From Pseudomonadota bacterium (GTDB lineage Bacteria; Pseudomonadota; Gammaproteobacteria; UBA5335), in the NCBI GenBank assembly GCA_034189865.1, contig JAXHTV010000015.1, forward strand, positions 1 through 64,000: a stretch of DNA of 64,000 nucleotides. Reading direction: 5' to 3'. The number at the start of each line of letters is the position of its first letter. The first letter of the stretch is position 1. Made by a program: the position numbers and the translations under genes. Below the pieces are notes generated by a model. That model did not search any database and was not told the origin of the DNA. It worked only from the letters and a program-made list of their open reading frames with translations. Positions 62,022 through 64,000 of the stretch are shown one piece after another.

Positions 62022-62500
62022 AGCCCTTCGACAAATCCGGTTTCGGCGTGAATAACGAGCTGGTGACTTCCCACACTGAGTGTCGCGTTTGAGACCATAT
62101 TGGTTCGGCCTTGGGCGTCGAAAAGCACCGTGATAGGCGTGGTCCCGCTGATGGTGACACCCGCCGGGGCTGTGCCTGAAAATCCGCTGGAACCGGTCGG
62201 GTGGGGCACGGCTTGGGTGTAGGTGCCTGCAGCGCAAAAGCCGGGCGGCTCGCTGAGCGAATAGCCGGTGGTGGTGATTTGCAGCTGAACCGGACAGGCC
62301 GTGGCGAGCGCACGTTTCTGCGCGAAACGTGCTGCCCCGGCAAGCTCTTCGAAAAAGCCTCGTTGATCGAAGGCTCGGGAATCGGCGAAACGGGGTATCG
62401 CCACGGCGGCGAGGATTCCCGTCAGCACGAGCACCATAATCAGTTCGACCAAGGTGAATCCCGCGCTTGCCGACCGCGGGCGGGCGAATGATGGTCGCAT
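62018..62500 (-). CDS. mshC: MSHA minor pilin MshC
   Basis: 160 residues. AGFTLVELIMVLVLTGILAAVAIPRF is a canonical prepilin N-terminus (first 20 shown positions 14-33). It resembles GspH/FimT. Two Cys (about 68 and 89) may form a disulfide. ATG 62500 was used; a GTG at 62509 would add three residues. It is separated from mshA by a hairpin with a U-run. Confidence 0.87.
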   Translation of the reverse strand: MRPSFARPRSASAGFTLVELIMVLVLTGILAAVAIPRFADSRAFDQRGFFEELAGAARFAQKRALATACPVQLQITTTGYSLSEPPGFCAAGTYTQAVPHPTGSSGFSGTAPAGVTISGTTPITVLFDAQGRTNMVSNATLSVGSHQLVIHAETGFVEGL

Positions 62501-62523
62501 GGCATTCACATCCCGGTGGTCGC

Positions 62524-62549
62524 AGAAAACGGGCGGCTTTCGCCGCCCG
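62524..62549 (-). terminator. Hairpin with U-run between mshA and mshC (probable attenuator)
   Basis: A perfect 8-bp GC stem (CGGGCGGC / GCCGCCCG) with a stable GAAA tetraloop is followed by TTTTCT on the minus strand, 45 nt after the mshA stop and 24 nt before mshC. It should release most transcripts after the major pilin gene and let a minority read on to mshC-Q. Confidence 0.75.
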
Positions 62550-62594
62550 CGGTTCGCTCAACCGATATCGCCGGACAGAGCAATCAGTGGATGA

Positions 62595-63056
62595 TTAGCA
62601 GCCGCCAAGCGCGGGCGTGATATCCGGGGTGTCGTTGGCCGCGGACGGCTCCTCGTACGTGATGGTGCAGGCTCCCGGCGCACCGTCGACGGCAATGGTC
62701 ACACTGGGCGGCGTCGTGGCGTTGGCCGTAGCCGTATAGCCATTCAGATCCTGCAGGGCCGCGACAATGCCGGTCGCTGTTCCCGCCGGATAGCCGTGAA
62801 CCATATCGATGGTTGTCCCGCCGTCGGCGGTGACCGTGCCGGTGGCACCCGTTTGTCCGGTGGCCAAGGCCACGGCGTGAGTCAGTGCCGAGGCGCTACG
62901 AAGACTCCCCTCCAGTGCGTTGGCACTGGCCGTGCGCGCTTGGCCGGTCAGGTCAACGAATCTCGGTACCGCAAATGCGGCCAGGATTCCCAAAATTACA
63001 ATGACAAAAACCAGTTCGATTAAAGTGAAGCCGGCTTGTTGATGTCTCGTTTTCAT
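62595..63056 (-). CDS. mshA: MSHA major pilin MshA
   Basis: 153 residues. AGFTLIELVFVIVILGILAAF is a textbook type IVa prepilin start: short basic leader, cleavage after Gly9, Phe +1, Glu +5. The head is rich in Ala, Thr and Gly and has a C-terminal Cys pair (about 132 and 153) that can close the D-loop. Position before mshC and the strong hairpin after it mark it as the major subunit. A sigma-28-type promoter lies 95-121 nt upstream. MshB, often found next to mshA, is absent. Confidence 0.9.
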   Translation of the reverse strand: MKTRHQQAGFTLIELVFVIVILGILAAFAVPRFVDLTGQARTASANALEGSLRSASALTHAVALATGQTGATGTVTADGGTTIDMVHGYPAGTATGIVAALQDLNGYTATANATTPPSVTIAVDGAPGACTITYEEPSAANDTPDITPALGGC

Positions 63057-63150
63057 TTCTGCTTGCCCGTCCAGTTCGGTTATCGAATGTTGTTAGGTTC
63101 GCGCTCAACACGGAGCGGAACGGCAACCGCCACTTATCGCGCCTCCTATA

Positions 63151-63177
63151 CTATCGACCTAATCGTCTCCCGCTTTA
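63151..63177 (-). promoter_or_regulatory. Sigma-28 (FliA)-type promoter of mshA
   Basis: TAAAGCGG (63170-63177), an exact 11-nt spacer, then GTCGATAG (63151-63158) on the minus strand, against FliA consensus TAAAGTTT-N11-GCCGATAA: 5 of 8 and 6 of 8 bases. It sits between the mshF-like stop and mshA, giving a leader of about 90 nt. The -10 is also near TAGTAT, but no sigma-70 -35 fits that. Confidence 0.55.
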
Positions 63178-63196
63178 GGTATTCAGTTCGTGCAAC

Positions 63197-63703
63197 TTAA
63201 CAGCGAATGAGCCGAGGTAATGACAGATAGCGCTCCGCCGCGATGGATGTGGGACCGTCGGACACAACCACGCGCCAGCACGTCACCGAATCATTGTCGT
63301 CAGGCTCGAAAAAAGGACTGGGCGAGTAGCGCAGAACGCCAGCTTTCGAATTGAAATACCAAGCCCGAACTCTCGAGCCAGCCGAGACCGTGGACGCATC
63401 ACCGCCGTACCACGACGGAAGATCAGGCAGCAGCAGGACCGGATTCGATCCATGAAGCGCTGCCAAATCCCGCCTCTGCCCAGCGGCGATACGCCGCATC
63501 ACCTCGACGTGAAGCGCGCTGCGAAGTTCGGCACCGGTACGGACGACCTGCGTCTGCTCCACGGCGTTGGTTAACGCTGACAAGCGCCCGAGCATCAAAC
63601 CCAGCAGGGTCACCCAAAGCAGGCAAATCAAGGCCCGTTCAAGGGGGGAGTGGCGCCGTACGATTCGCAACCTCCTGCTACGCCAGCGCGCCAGAGAGAT
63701 CAC
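63197..63703 (-). CDS. MshF-like MSHA locus protein
   Basis: 168 residues from GTG 63703. A basic N-terminus and one membrane helix (ALICLLWVTLLGLMLG, about 25-42) precede a periplasmic part with a helix (VVRTGAELRSALHVEVMRRI) and a beta-rich end with two Cys. The order mshG, this gene, mshA matches the place of mshF in Vibrio and Shewanella, where the protein is poorly conserved and of unknown role. The name is therefore an inference from position and topology. It begins 1 nt after the mshG stop. Confidence 0.6.
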   Translation of the reverse strand: MISLARWRSRRLRIVRRHSPLERALICLLWVTLLGLMLGRLSALTNAVEQTQVVRTGAELRSALHVEVMRRIAAGQRRDLAALHGSNPVLLLPDLPSWYGGDASTVSAGSRVRAWYFNSKAGVLRYSPSPFFEPDDNDSVTCWRVVVSDGPTSIAAERYLSLPRLIRC

Positions 63704-63704
63704 G

Positions 63705-64000
63705 CTATCCGCCGCCGCTCATCAGGCCGTACATATCCCACATGGGCAGGAAAACCCCTAACGCCATCAGCAGCACCACACCGCCAACCGCCACGATAAG
63801 CAGCGGCTCAATGGTCGCGCTGAGGTTTTCCACATCGTAGTCCACTTCCCGTTCGTAGAAATCGGCTACTTCTTTCATCATGTCGTCGATGGACCCGGTC
63901 TCCTCGCCCACCGTCAGCATTTGCAACACCATCGGCGGGAACAGACCGGTCGTTCGGGCGGTTCGGCTTAAGGGGTCACCCCGCTCGATGCCGTTGCGCA
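63705..64000 (-). CDS. mshG: MSHA inner-membrane platform protein MshG, C-terminal part (cut by window edge)
   Basis: The frame is open to the window edge, giving the last 97 or so residues. RNGIERGDPLSRT, VLQMLTVGEETGSIDDMMKEV and the final helix PLLIVAVGGVVLLMALGVFL are GspF-family C-terminal features, like PilC at 601-1821. It is the platform on which the MSHA ATPase acts. Upstream genes of the locus lie outside the window. Confidence 0.9.
   Translation of the reverse strand, partial: RNGIERGDPLSRTARTTGLFPPMVLQMLTVGEETGSIDDMMKEVADFYEREVDYDVENLSATIEPLLIVAVGGVVLLMALGVFLPMWDMYGLMSGGG

Overview
The window is a stretch of chromosome from a GC-rich gammaproteobacterium. The evidence is gene order: pilBCD-coaE-zapD-yacG, a complete dcw cell-division cluster, rsmI-rnpB-mraZ, lpoA-yraN-diaA, murA-hisGDC-petABC-sspAB, kdsDC-lptCAB-rpoN-hpf-ptsN-rapZ and an MSHA pilus locus. 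The mix of a cytochrome bc1 complex, a DciA helicase loader and MSHA pili fits a Chromatiales-like or related free-living lineage better than an enteric one, but the species cannot be named from this sequence. MurE carries the DNPR motif, so the peptidoglycan is of the meso-diaminopimelate type.

Layout. 1-4442 (+): end of the type IV pilus assembly operon (pilB fragment, pilC, pilD), then coaE, zapD and yacG. 4447-11984 (mostly -): Nudix/ThiE fusion, argJ, secA, an M23 peptidase, dciA (+) and lpxC. 12130-29716 (-): ftsZ back to mraZ, sixteen envelope and division genes, most overlapping by 1-16 nt, read from one clear sigma-70 promoter in front of mraZ. 29956-31248 (-): RNase P RNA and rsmI. 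31339-34299 (+): lpoA-yraN-diaA. 34321-42888 (-): sspB, sspA, the bc1 genes, histidine genes, murA and ibaG. 43101-51245 (+): yrbG, Kdo synthesis, LPS transport, rpoN, hpf, ptsN and rapZ. 51651-56669 (+): mgtE, a REC plus degenerate-GGDEF protein, fbp and an FAD oxidoreductase. 56805-64000 (-): a small secreted protein and the MSHA locus in transcription order mshG (cut by the window edge), an mshF-like gene, mshA, mshC, mshD, mshO, mshP, mshQ.

Most genes build the envelope: precursor synthesis (murA-G, mraY, ddl), septation (ftsLIWQAZ, zapD), lipid A and Kdo (lpxC, kdsD, kdsC), LPS transport (lptCAB), lipoprotein activation of a penicillin-binding protein (lpoA), and secretion and surface fibres (secA, pil, msh).

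I found no CRISPR array, prophage, insertion sequence, tRNA or rRNA gene, and no convincing new multi-gene system. The points most worth a second look are regulatory or in poorly described genes: two sigma-28 (FliA)-type promoters, in front of the MSHA pilin gene mshA and of the REC/degenerate-GGDEF gene; a hairpin with a U-run between mshA and the minor pilin genes; 10-bp phased GTGG repeats in the mraZ leader; a 20-bp direct repeat around the lpxC promoter with an AUG-UGU-UGA mini-frame over its GTG start; and a 117-aa secreted protein of unknown function beside an AT-rich gap next to mshQ.
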